Assembly: GCA_000710935.1 (NCBI GenBank)
Contig: BAYV01000017.1
Coordinates: 1 to 36,690, forward strand
From: Iodidimonas nitroreducens
GTDB lineage: Bacteria > Pseudomonadota > Alphaproteobacteria > Sphingomonadales > Rhodothalassiaceae
Direction of reading: 5' to 3'
Length of the DNA stretch: 36,690 nt
Numbering within the stretch: the first letter of the stretch is position 1; each line of letters opens with the position of its first letter. The notes beneath the pieces are model-generated. The model saw only the letters and a list, made by a program, of their open reading frames with translations, was not told the DNA's origin and searched no databases. A program made the position numbers and the translations under genes. Below are positions 17,801-24,172 of this stretch, piece by piece.

Positions 17801-18113
17801 CGGACAACAGCCGGTTGAGCCCGGTTTCAACCGAAAACTCCCCAATGAGTCCGTTCGTGCGAACGTCCCCGATTACATTCTGGGAAAAAAGAAGAGACCT
17901 GTTGGTGATGGTCGAGAATTTGCGCAAGGCATCTGCCAAAGCCATGGCAGGAATATCAAAGGCGAAGACAAGGCCGGATGGCCGATCCGCGCTTTCTTTT
18001 TCCTGTGCAATCTGCGCCAAAGCAGGCCGTGCCATCAGCACATTGCCCCCCACGCACAGCATCGCACCGCCGAGCCCGACCAGAACCAACTGCCTCCCCA
18101 TTTGGTATCCCAT
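14886..18113 (-). CDS. TonB-dependent outer-membrane receptor with N-terminal STN signalling domain
   Basis: This protein of up to 1075 residues belongs to the Caulobacter/Xanthomonas-type receptor group. From the N-terminus it shows a signal peptide (LVLVGLGGAMLCVGG...ALAQ), an STN domain (about 47-122, FAFDIPAMALADALRKFS...), a linker, a second signal-peptide-like segment (134-160), a TonB box region (EEIVVSGIR, 173-181), a plug with DFGKFPDANLAESLQRITGV, and a 22-strand barrel ending in ALGVRMNF with terminal Phe. STN receptors pass substrate sensing to FecR, and FecI and FecR genes lie directly upstream. The substrate is probably a sugar or glycoside, given the SGLT-type symporter downstream. 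ATG 18113 and ATG 18101 are both possible starts with weak boxes. An internal GTG at 17714 is described separately. Confidence 0.92.
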   Translation of the reverse strand: MGYQMGRQLVLVGLGGAMLCVGGNVLMARPALAQIAQEKESADRPSGLVFAFDIPAMALADALRKFSTITNRSLLFSQNVIGDVRTNGLIGEFSVETGLNRLLSGTGLSAQVTSYDVILVTGGRQPIEKKEDQVRHQNRAKLLGSVATLSALFSSSVAEAQDVSTADDGFVLEEIVVSGIRGSLRSARDTKRNASGVVDSIAAEDFGKFPDANLAESLQRITGVSIDRSGGEGQFITVRGFGPEFNTVLVNGRQIASEDLSRAFSFDTIAAELVNGITVHKSSTATLQSGGIGSTVNIKTARPFDVNGFKFVGNVKANYEENSDEVSPQASGLISNTFADGKLGILLAASYQKRETRLDALASDGWLENVGIPQAEINGGAGFDGNIFSPRNLDTRVTFEDRERIGGSLVLQYAPTDNLQFTVDGLYSSFDVKSDSNSLGHWFTAPNAENVQLDANGTVIDLFQEVGLSTDFNAKTFDRLTDTYLIGVEADWQVTDSVRVKVDGNFSKAERAANNGGAELNSIIGFANRVRFQSDDKRLPFLSEFDTANPNIFSGQQELDGVANLPGVTPDGVSNFLDPANGDPHVQIRGGWEVDDKVRQLKSDFEWDEGASQGLTKLRAGLYYSKQTKKLTRWDNTFGPHCTFCGFPDEPEIPAGSQTVFDLGDGFLGGIDGSERLFTEILVHDPEALIAFLENESGVSFDAVRRGNSFAVSEETFSGYLEMEFVGEFMGRPIDVVAGVRAEATDVGVSGTDEPITRLSILDRTELLAERAAVIPIQESSSYDALLPNLAVRYEVRDNLITRFAASQTLTRPNLDAMSPVFNVTTTRQGGDFTATSGNPDLQPFKSDNLDLSVEYYFGQSNYISFGLFRKDVSNFIVNAQMDETVETASGALLTDPSTGADVFAPDPQDGLAVFRVTRPINGENAVIRGLEAAVQYSFGESGFGMLLNGTIVTGSVDFDPSDVSQIFALTGLSDSANVVGFYDKGPFEFRVAYNWRDSFLQSLTQINGDGVTFVRSFAQVDISGGVQVTDYLRVFFEGTNITNEKLFKHGRFDNQFLLAEESGPRYALGVRMNF
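17712..17729 (-). promoter_or_regulatory. Internal ribosome-binding site and GTG start inside the receptor gene
   Basis: Within the receptor frame, AAAAGGAAG followed by ATCAG and a GTG codon (17714-17712) precedes a full signal peptide: basic n-region (RHQNRAK), hydrophobic core (LLGSVATLSALFSSSVA) and AEA-Q cleavage site, then the TonB box. This is what the beginning of an ordinary STN-less receptor looks like. Either two products are made, or the gene is an in-frame fusion of a stand-alone STN gene to a complete receptor gene. Confidence 0.65.
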
Positions 18114-18237
18114 GTCAGTCGCGCTCGTTTTTTAAAAATTCGAACGCCGATAGCTATAATCCGCTAGCGGCGATGATCCTCTAGTCTAGCTTGAAATTTT
18201 TTTAGATATGAAATCATTTTATGAAAGAAAGCCGTGA

Positions 18238-18312
18238 TCAGGCTCAGGATACTCAGGCCCAGGAGATTCAGGCCCAGGAGATTCAGGCCCAAGAGATTCA
18301 GGCTTGGGATAC
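18238..18312. repeat. Five tandem copies of a 15-bp repeat at the fecR stop codon
   Basis: Units begin at 18238, 18253, 18268, 18283 and 18298. The central two are identical (TCAGGCCCAGGAGAT), the fourth differs by one base, and the outer two end in GATAC. The last unit holds the final codons and stop of the FecR gene, so the array looks like repeated duplication of the gene's own 3' end. Three GATTC (GANTC) sites fall at the unit junctions, 15 bp apart. Confidence 0.95.
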
Positions 18313-19341
18313 ATAAACCAAACGCTGACCGTATTTTTCGATACGCAGGCCAAAGCCCTGCTCCAAAGCATCCAAAAGCGCATCCACCTCACCCGCCTTG
18401 AAATGGCCGCTGATCGGCATATCCAGCAATTGGGGATCGGAAATCACGATCTTGATCGGCGTATAGCGGCTGATTTCATCAATCACCCGGGCCAGCGGAT
18501 CGGCATCAAACACCAATTGCCCCTGACGCCACAACAGGCGCTGTTGCAACTGCTGTGGATCAAGAACACTGATCACCTGCTCGTTTTTATTAAAGGCCGC
18601 CCGCCGCCCTGATGACAGGATAATGCCGGGCCGGGGCTGCGCATCGGAAATGGCATCGGATGGTTTTTCAATATCATGGGCGGAGAGCTCCACGGTGCCT
18701 TCTTCCACCAGCACCTCGATATCCCCTTCGCGCACGCGGACCGAGAAAACGGTTCCCACGGCCTTCACCCCACCCATCTGGGTCAAAACCCGAAAGGGCC
18801 GGTTGGGGTCTTTTGCAACATCGAAAAGCGCTTCGCCATAGATCAATTGGATGATGCGCGCCTGATCCGAATAGGCCACATCAATCCGTGTTCTGGTATT
18901 GAGGGTGATCACCGAACCATCGGCCAGATCGATCACCCGCTGCTGGCCGATATCGGAATAATAGCTTTGGCTGATGGGCGCGGGGCTTATGGGCAGATAT
19001 AAGCGCGCCACCGCCAAAAGGCATAAAATGGCAAAGGCCGGCATGGCCAGATGACGCCATGACCGCATCCCCCAACCGCCCAAAAAAGCCGCCCCCGCAC
19101 CTGACCGCGATGCGGCCACCCGCGATGTCGATTGATCCGCATCTTCATCAAAAGCCACAGAAAGCTGCAAAAAGCGCCGCGCCATCTGTTCAAAAATCTG
19201 CTTGTGCGATGGGCTGCGGCCGATCCATTCCTGCAAAGCCTTGCGATCCCCATCCGACATCGGCCCGCCATCGATCTGCGCCAGCCAGGCACAGGCCTCG
19301 CTTTCGATGAGATCGATTTCAGTTGATGACGTATCCGACAT
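18298..19341 (-). CDS. FecR-type anti-sigma factor
   Basis: This 347-residue inner-membrane protein has a cytoplasmic N-terminal DUF4880-like helix region (ACAWLAQIDGG, LQEWIGRSPSHKQIFEQM). A transmembrane segment follows (about residues 100-120, MPAFAILCLLAVARLYL), then a periplasmic FecR domain (DGSVITLNTRTRIDV...GEALFDVAKDPNRPF) and a C-terminal DUF4974-like domain (VIDEISRYTPIKIVISD). It should hold the sigma factor inactive until the receptor STN domain signals. Its C-terminal domain resembles an STN fold. The frame extends six codons to a TTG at 19359; ATG 19341 (MSDTSS) is preferred although its AAGG lies too close. It is 51 bases downstream of the sigma gene, and the 15-bp repeats begin at its stop. 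Confidence 0.92.
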   Translation of the reverse strand: MSDTSSTEIDLIESEACAWLAQIDGGPMSDGDRKALQEWIGRSPSHKQIFEQMARRFLQLSVAFDEDADQSTSRVAASRSGAGAAFLGGWGMRSWRHLAMPAFAILCLLAVARLYLPISPAPISQSYYSDIGQQRVIDLADGSVITLNTRTRIDVAYSDQARIIQLIYGEALFDVAKDPNRPFRVLTQMGGVKAVGTVFSVRVREGDIEVLVEEGTVELSAHDIEKPSDAISDAQPRPGIILSSGRRAAFNKNEQVISVLDPQQLQQRLLWRQGQLVFDADPLARVIDEISRYTPIKIVISDPQLLDMPISGHFKAGEVDALLDALEQGFGLRIEKYGQRLVYVSQA

Positions 19342-19392
19342 GCCTTGATTGTCTTTCAAAGTCGAAAAAAGCGGCCAAAGCCGGGGATGGAC

Positions 19393-19989
19393 TCAATAAC
19401 CGCATTCATTCATGTATTTTGCGCAAAGCTGCAGGGCTTTGGCAATGTGCTTTTCCACCGTACTCACAGAAATCCCCAGTGTTTTGGCGATCTCCTTATG
19501 CGACAGACCTTTCATCTGTCGCAAAATAAAAACCTGCCGACACTGAGGTGGCAGGGTTTCAACCGCTTGGGCAAACATCATCAGGCGTTTTTTTTGATGG
19601 AGCTGCTCATCAATCGCCACCACATCGTCTATAATCCCCTGGGATGCCAAATCCTCCAGAAGGCTGATCACATTTTTTTTCTGCCCCGCCCGCGCCTTAA
19701 AAGAGAGATTGCGCGCAATGCGAAACAGATAGGCTTTGGCATTCTCCAGCTTTTCCGATTTCCGGGCCGCAAAAGCCCGCAGATAAACATCCTGCATGAT
19801 GTCATCCACCTCGCTTTTATCGGTACCCTTTGGCATCAATTGCCTGACATAATGCTGCAGGATCGGCGCGGATTCAAGATAGGTGCTGTGAATATCACGC
19901 CCGGCATCCCCCGCCGGATCGGCGGGTTGGTCCGCTTCCTCTGTCGGGGCAACAGCGCCTTTGTTGCCATGGCCGGAATGATCGTCCAC
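19393..19989 (-). CDS. ECF RNA polymerase sigma factor, FecI-like
   Basis: This 198-residue protein has sigma region 2 (SEVDDIMQDVYLRAFAARKSEKLENAKAYL abbreviated; core VDDIMQDVYLRAF) and region 4 with helix-turn-helix (LPPQCRQVFILRQMKGLS, HKEIAKTLGISVSTVEKHIA). It should direct transcription of the adjacent receptor locus when released by FecR. A TTG at 20013 is in frame, but GTG 19989 has GGGGAG five bases upstream and is preferred. The first 45 residues are a low-complexity acidic extension absent from typical FecI. It is the first gene of the sigma-FecR-receptor unit. Confidence 0.92.
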   Translation of the reverse strand: MDDHSGHGNKGAVAPTEEADQPADPAGDAGRDIHSTYLESAPILQHYVRQLMPKGTDKSEVDDIMQDVYLRAFAARKSEKLENAKAYLFRIARNLSFKARAGQKKNVISLLEDLASQGIIDDVVAIDEQLHQKKRLMMFAQAVETLPPQCRQVFILRQMKGLSHKEIAKTLGISVSTVEKHIAKALQLCAKYMNECGY

Positions 19990-20086
19990 AAAAACTCCCC
20001 AAAAAAAAACCAACTCAGATTATGTCATATCACGTAAAAATAATGGAAGATTATAATCATTGCCCGCCCGCGCCTTAAAAGCCATT

Positions 20087-21151
20087 TCATCCATCACAGG
20101 CCATGCGGCAGCCTGTTTTGCTGCTTTCCTCTGCCGCCGCCAATATTGAAAGGCCTTGGCGGGCATTCAAAGGATCGACCGGCACATCCGCCCCATCAAG
20201 GATCGCTTTGGCCATGCCGCCATAAAAAGCGCCATAATGCCCCGGCACCGCCCGTTGATCCCCCGGCAATAGCCCGATGGCACCCCCCTCGGCATCAAAA
20301 AGCGCCACATCCACAAGCGGCAGATCACCCCCCCATAAAGCCCCCGCCTGATGATCATCAGGCCGCCGGCCCGCCTTCAGCCAGGCTTCCTGAGGATCGA
20401 GCCCATAGGCAAAAAAACTGCCCCCATCCCCATGGGCCATGATGGTGGGGCCGGGTTTGGGGGCAAGGGTGGTGACATGCAAAACCACCCGGCGGGGGCC
20501 GTAAAACAGAACCAGATGAAAATAATCACAAACCCGCGCCCCCGGCCTTTGCTGCTGGCAATCGGCGGTGATCGCATCCGGCTGACCAAACAGGCACAGC
20601 GCCTGATCGATCAGATGCGCCCCCAGATCATAAAGCACCCCCGCCCCCGGCGCGGGCACCTCGCGCCAGCCTTGTTTGATCTGTGGGCGAAAACGATCAA
20701 AATGCAGCTCAACACATGACACAGCCCCCAATCGGCCTTGGGCCATCGCGGATTGCAGGCTTAAAAAACCACTATCCCAGCGCCGGTTCTGAAACACCGA
20801 AAGATGCCGCTTTTCCTTTTGTGCCAGCGCGATCAGCGCATCGGCCTGCCCGGCATCCAGCGCCAGCGGTTTATCCACCACCACATGCTTTCCCGCTTCC
20901 AGCGCCTTTTGAGCATAAGTGAAATGGCTGTCATTGGGGGTGGCCACCACGATCAGATCCAGATCATCACGCCCGATCAGATCATCCGCCGATCCCATCA
21001 CCGCTGCCCCCGGGCAATCTTGGGCGATCTGCTCTGCCCGGCTGCTGTGAATGGCGGCCAGATGCATCCGGGGCTCCAGCCCGATCAGCGGGGCATGAAA
21101 AACCGATCCCGCAAGGCCATAGCCCAATAGCCCCACTTTGATCCGGTCCAT
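20087..21151 (-). CDS. Gfo/Idh/MocA-family oxidoreductase
   Basis: This 354-residue NAD(P)-dependent dehydrogenase has an N-terminal Rossmann fold (GLLGYGLAGSVFHAPLI), the VATPNDSH strand, the DKP motif (GKHVVVDKPLALD) in place of EKP and the catalytic helix DLGAHLIDQAL. The FHAPLI signature is shared with E. coli YdgJ/YhhX and IolW-type scyllo-inositol or sugar dehydrogenases, so a cyclitol or sugar substrate is likely. AAGGA lies eight bases before the ATG. It is on the same strand as the BciB-like gene (88 bases upstream) and the sigma gene downstream, but functional linkage is not clear. It could process the sugar taken up by the neighbouring transport locus. Confidence 0.88.
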   Translation of the reverse strand: MDRIKVGLLGYGLAGSVFHAPLIGLEPRMHLAAIHSSRAEQIAQDCPGAAVMGSADDLIGRDDLDLIVVATPNDSHFTYAQKALEAGKHVVVDKPLALDAGQADALIALAQKEKRHLSVFQNRRWDSGFLSLQSAMAQGRLGAVSCVELHFDRFRPQIKQGWREVPAPGAGVLYDLGAHLIDQALCLFGQPDAITADCQQQRPGARVCDYFHLVLFYGPRRVVLHVTTLAPKPGPTIMAHGDGGSFFAYGLDPQEAWLKAGRRPDDHQAGALWGGDLPLVDVALFDAEGGAIGLLPGDQRAVPGHYGAFYGGMAKAILDGADVPVDPLNARQGLSILAAAEESSKTGCRMACDG

Positions 21152-21239
21152 GGCGAAGGTCCTTATTTTTCAGTTTTCATGACAAAGCGCACGCACTGTG
21201 CCCCACAATCATGAAGCGAGATATATTTGCTTTTCATTC

Positions 21240-22526
21240 TCAAGGGGATTTGATGGATTTTTTCTCGGTCGGGCGGGGGCGAAGGCCATAAGCCGCCACC
21301 AGATCCCAAACATGGGCGGGCACCATGTTTTTCAGCCGGGCCGGATGCGCCCGGCGCAGATGCAGCACGGTTTCGATGGCTTTCATCTCAAGGCGGGCAC
21401 GGGCAAATTCCAGCCCCTTTGGCCCCAAACGCGGCTGCAGGAACGCAACAATCGGGCGCAACCAGCCGGGCATCCGGCGCAAAGGCAGGCCGCCTGCCGC
21501 ACGTTCGGTATTGTGCAGAAATCCGGTGACCGCCCCCTTCCGCCGCCCTTTATCGGCTAAAGGCCGACGCACCAGCCGATCCCCCAAAAGCGCCAGCAGA
21601 TCCGCCCCGCGCTCATTGCGGGCGATCACCCATTGATCGCCATCGCCCCCCATATAGCCCACCGTGATATCCGCAAGACGATTGGTATAATCCACACAGG
21701 ATTTGCAGGTGAGGGGGAAAAAATCGGCGGGCAGATTGCTCAAAGGCAGCTTCAAAAACGGGATGGTGCGCGGCGGGCGGCCATCATCAAAGCGCAATTC
21801 CACCCTGTAATCGGTGCGAAATTCCAGATAGCTGATGCGATCGGGATCGGGTTCGAGCAAGGACAGAAAATGATGAAAGGCATCGGTGGTGGTATTATCC
21901 GAACAGGGCGTGCCAATGACATGGATGCGCTCGAACCCCAAAGTCTGCTCCAAAGCCCGCAAGGCATAGATCTGGCAGGGAATCCCAATCACCGCCAAGC
22001 GCCGATAGCCCATCGCCTGCGCTGGCTCCAGAAGCGATAGCAAAGGCGCATAGCCCATCCGCATCCCTCGGCAATGGGCCAGCGCCGCCGGATCGGTGAC
22101 CATCACCGGCACCGGCTTCCAGCGATCATCGGGATGGGGGGCCATGGTCAGCACCGCATCCACATGCCCCTGTTCCAGTAATTGTGCGGCAAGGGCCGTG
22201 GTCAATCCGGTCCATTGGGCTTGTTCGGCGGGGGGATCGAGGCGCGCCCGGATCATAGAGTGGATCACCCCGAAAAACCGCTCATCGCCAAGGTCTGGAT
22301 CGGCAGCGCGGCCATGCACGGCTTTTTCCATGGCCGGATAATCCGGAGCGATGAACTGGCAGGCCCGCCCGCAGGCCTTGCCGCGATCCTGGCCCGCGCC
22401 CATCCGCGAAACCCCGCAATCGGTGCATAAGCCGGGGCGCGCCGCTCCCACCAAAGGCGGGCTGATGAGCCCCTTTTGGGCCAATTGGCGGGTGATGGAT
22501 GGCCTTTCTTCCTGGCTGTCGCTCAT
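21240..22526 (-). CDS. bciB: FrhB-fold ferredoxin-dependent reductase, BciB-like (divinyl chlorophyllide 8-vinyl reductase)
   Basis: This 428-residue (from ATG 22526) iron-sulfur flavoprotein belongs to the FrhB superfamily. It shows LCTDCGVSR and KACGRACQF cysteine clusters, AVHGRAADPDLGDERFFGV, AEQAQWTGLTTALA, GIPCQIYALRALE, GTPCSDNTT, TCKSCVDYTNRLADITVGYMGGDGDQW and ARNERG. This series matches BciB as I remember it from cyanobacteria and green bacteria. BciB reduces the 8-vinyl group of divinyl (proto)chlorophyllide with ferredoxin. The related 7-hydroxymethyl chlorophyll reductase is the main alternative. No other bch gene is in the window. Starts at 22556 (AAGGA too close) and 22658 are possible; the latter would overlap the ureG remnant. 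It follows that remnant on the same strand. Confidence 0.65.
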   Translation of the reverse strand: MSDSQEERPSITRQLAQKGLISPPLVGAARPGLCTDCGVSRMGAGQDRGKACGRACQFIAPDYPAMEKAVHGRAADPDLGDERFFGVIHSMIRARLDPPAEQAQWTGLTTALAAQLLEQGHVDAVLTMAPHPDDRWKPVPVMVTDPAALAHCRGMRMGYAPLLSLLEPAQAMGYRRLAVIGIPCQIYALRALEQTLGFERIHVIGTPCSDNTTTDAFHHFLSLLEPDPDRISYLEFRTDYRVELRFDDGRPPRTIPFLKLPLSNLPADFFPLTCKSCVDYTNRLADITVGYMGGDGDQWVIARNERGADLLALLGDRLVRRPLADKGRRKGAVTGFLHNTERAAGGLPLRRMPGWLRPIVAFLQPRLGPKGLEFARARLEMKAIETVLHLRRAHPARLKNMVPAHVWDLVAAYGLRPRPTEKKSIKSP

Positions 22527-22572
22527 TTTTTGCCTGTCTGCTGAGGGTCTTTCCATGATCCTTGATGGCCCA

Positions 22573-22850
22573 TCACTGTGGCAGCAATCCACCCTTCGAG
22601 ACAATGAAATCCGCCACCGTCTCAACCCCTGTGCCAGCGCGGATATTGCAAAAAACAAAAGGCCGGGCGCCCCGCATCTTTTTGCTATCGCGATCCATCA
22701 CCTCAAGGGAGGCCCCACCAATGGCGCCAGATCGATCTTCACCCCAAAAAAGGCGGGCGACCATAAAACCAGAGTTGATGGTCTATTTGGCGATAGAGCG
22801 GCGCACCCGCAGATTATCATGATCGCCGCATTCACCAGCATCAAAGGTTC
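22573..22850 (-). pseudogene. ureG: Decayed fragment of urease accessory GTPase UreG
   Basis: The last 46 codons on the minus strand ([20 protein letters not shown] then [18 protein letters not shown]...) read as the C-terminus of UreG. The matching KIDLAPLVG (22739-22713), the end of the NKID guanine-specificity motif, is one base out of frame at a G4 run (22713-22716). Further upstream in the C-terminal frame are an ECGDHDNL stretch (22833-22810), like the ESGGDNL of UreG, and in-frame stops. The segment expected between them is mostly missing, and I find no P-loop. It is therefore a remnant, not a gene. No other urease gene is in the window. Confidence 0.7.
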
Positions 22851-22995
22851 ATTGTGCAGCGCACAAGAGGCGGATGCAAGCCCAAGAGTGACGAAACATC
22901 AGCGCCCGGCACTGCACGCTATGGTAAGGGCCGGCTTGGCGGTGAGAGAAAAGAATGCGGTCTAAAACCAGTGCGATAAGGTGTTGAGTCCCAGG

Positions 22996-23019
22996 ATCCG
23001 TTTGCGAATCCGTTTGCGA
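22996..23019. repeat. Tandem duplication of a 12-bp unit
   Basis: ATCCGTTTGCGA occurs twice back to back, and a third partial copy (ATCCG) follows at 23020. No function is evident. Confidence 0.9.
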
Positions 23020-23356
23020 ATCCGACTATGCCTTCCTGCCGACTCTCCTGAACGATTCGCGCTTTTGGCGAGGGGCAGGGCCAGATTAATCGCGAATATC
23101 GGCTTTTCCACCAATAACATAGAATATATGTCAAATATCACGCTATTGTGATATATGTCCAAATATTACCAGAGCATGACAAAAGCCACTTTGACTTCTT
23201 AACAGATCATGCAGATTGTAATCATTCAAATGATGCATCGCAAAGGCAAAAGCACTAGAGTTTCATATCATTTCTCATTGAGCCGCACTCTTTTGAAACA
23301 ATCACAGATGGTTAATGTTTTTTGATGAATTTTCTTAATAAAAACCAAGCTTTTAA

Positions 23357-23368
23357 CGTTAATTAACG
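23357..23368. promoter_or_regulatory. Perfect 12-bp palindrome upstream of the DUF4402 gene
   Basis: CGTTAATTAACG is self-complementary and lies about 160 bases before the start codon, among A/T runs. It could be a regulator half-site pair, but chance in AT-rich DNA is possible. Confidence 0.3.
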
Positions 23369-23412
23369 CATTGTTAAAAAACGGAAAATTTTTAGAAAAA
23401 ATACTATTTGCC

Positions 23413-23447
23413 CGGTCCCCGGACTCTCCCTAACGCTCTGGGGACCG
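23413..23447 (+). promoter_or_regulatory. GC-rich leader hairpin of the DUF4402 gene
   Basis: CGGTCCCC (23413-23420) pairs perfectly with GGGGACCG (23440-23447). The stem can extend inward through a G-U, a G-C and an A-T pair, leaving a 13-base loop. It stands out in AT-rich surroundings 83 bases before the start codon and is not followed by a T-run. It may stabilise the mRNA of an abundant exported protein or act as a regulatory leader. Confidence 0.5.
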
Positions 23448-23529
23448 ACGGATTGCTGATCGACCGATATATCTTTTTCCCTTTCAACCCCACAGGCGAT
23501 CCGTATTCATTTTCAAGGATTGAACGATC

Positions 23530-24033
23530 ATGACCATCAAATTTCTGACTAAACTCTCTGCCGCTGCATTTGCCTTTGCTTTGGGCATTTCCAGCGCCTC
23601 TGCCCAGCAGGTCGCCAACACCAATGGTGATGCCAATGCCGAAATCGTTCGCGCCCTGAGCGTGACCCAGAATGTGGCTTTGGATTTCTCGACCATCGCC
23701 CTGCCGGTAGGCAATACCGCCGGTACGGTCGTTCTGGCCACCGATGGCACCACCAGCGGCACCTTCACCCCCACGGGCACGCCCGTAGCCGGTGCCTTCA
23801 CCATTGATGGCCCCGCCGCTGCCGTTGCCACCATCACCCTGCCTGCCACCGGCGTGAACCTGACATCAGGCGCCAATACCATGGTCCTTGATACCTTCAC
23901 GAGCAGTGCGCCCACCGTCACCCTCACGGGCGGCACCGGCACCTTCACGGTTGGCGGCACCCTTAATATCGGCGCATCACAAGCGCTCGGCGCCTATACC
24001 GGCACCTATGCCGTTCAGGTCGATATTCCCTGA
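23530..24033 (+). CDS. DUF4402 pilin-like exported protein
   Basis: This 167-residue protein has a Sec signal peptide (MTIKFLTKLSAAAFAFALG...SASA-QQ) and a mature part made almost wholly of Gly, Thr, Ala and Val beta strands. It matches DUF4402: ALSVTQNVALDFSTI near the start, TITLPATGVNLTSG in the middle and VGGTLNIGASQALGAYTGTY near the end. DUF4402 proteins are predicted Ig-like surface subunits. With a PapD-like chaperone and an usher downstream it is probably the major subunit of a fibre or surface coat. Its stop is followed at once by a strong terminator, which would make it the most abundant transcript of the locus, as is usual for a major pilin. ATG 23530 is preceded by CAAGGATTGAACGATC. 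Confidence 0.85.
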   Translation: MTIKFLTKLSAAAFAFALGISSASAQQVANTNGDANAEIVRALSVTQNVALDFSTIALPVGNTAGTVVLATDGTTSGTFTPTGTPVAGAFTIDGPAAAVATITLPATGVNLTSGANTMVLDTFTSSAPTVTLTGGTGTFTVGGTLNIGASQALGAYTGTYAVQVDIP

Positions 24034-24048
24034 TCGGCCTTAGCTTTA

Positions 24049-24100
24049 AATAAAAAATGGGTGCACTCAGGATCAGTTTCCGATGCACCCATTTTTTATT
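24049..24100 (+). terminator. Strong, bidirectional-looking intrinsic terminator
   Basis: A 17-base arm (24049-24065, ending ATGGGTGCA) is perfectly complementary to 24084-24100 (TGCACCCATTTTTTATT). The 3' arm ends in the T-run, and the matching A-run on the left gives the same structure on the other strand. The loop is 18 bases. It lies 15 bases after the DUF4402 stop. Read-through would supply the chaperone and usher at lower level. Confidence 0.9.
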
Positions 24101-24124
24101 GATGCGCCAGATGATGCGCCAGAT
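24101..24124. repeat. Tandem duplication of a 12-bp unit
   Basis: GATGCGCCAGAT occurs twice in a row immediately after the terminator. No function is evident. Confidence 0.9.
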
Positions 24125-24172
24125 AATAGGTAAGATATTGACGCAGCCTGAAATAATATGTGAAACATCTTT

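Larger units (their letters stand above)
22851..23529. other. Long intergenic region, AT-rich in its right half
   Basis: I see no gene in these 680 bases. The left part (to about 23100) has coding-like GC but broken frames and may be decayed sequence continuous with the ureG remnant. From about 23100 it becomes strongly AT-rich and probably holds the promoter and leader of the DUF4402 gene. Named elements inside it are a 12-bp tandem duplication (22996-23019), a palindrome (23357-23368) and a leader hairpin (23413-23447). Confidence 0.7.

Noticed and set aside
22351-22965. Plus-strand frame of 204 codons over the BciB start and ureG remnant
   Set aside because: No family-like motifs; the opposite strand carries recognisable BciB and UreG sequence.
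22996-23019. Short repeats considered as a CRISPR or insertion-sequence end
   Set aside because: Only two full contiguous copies with no spacers, and no cas or transposase gene in the window.
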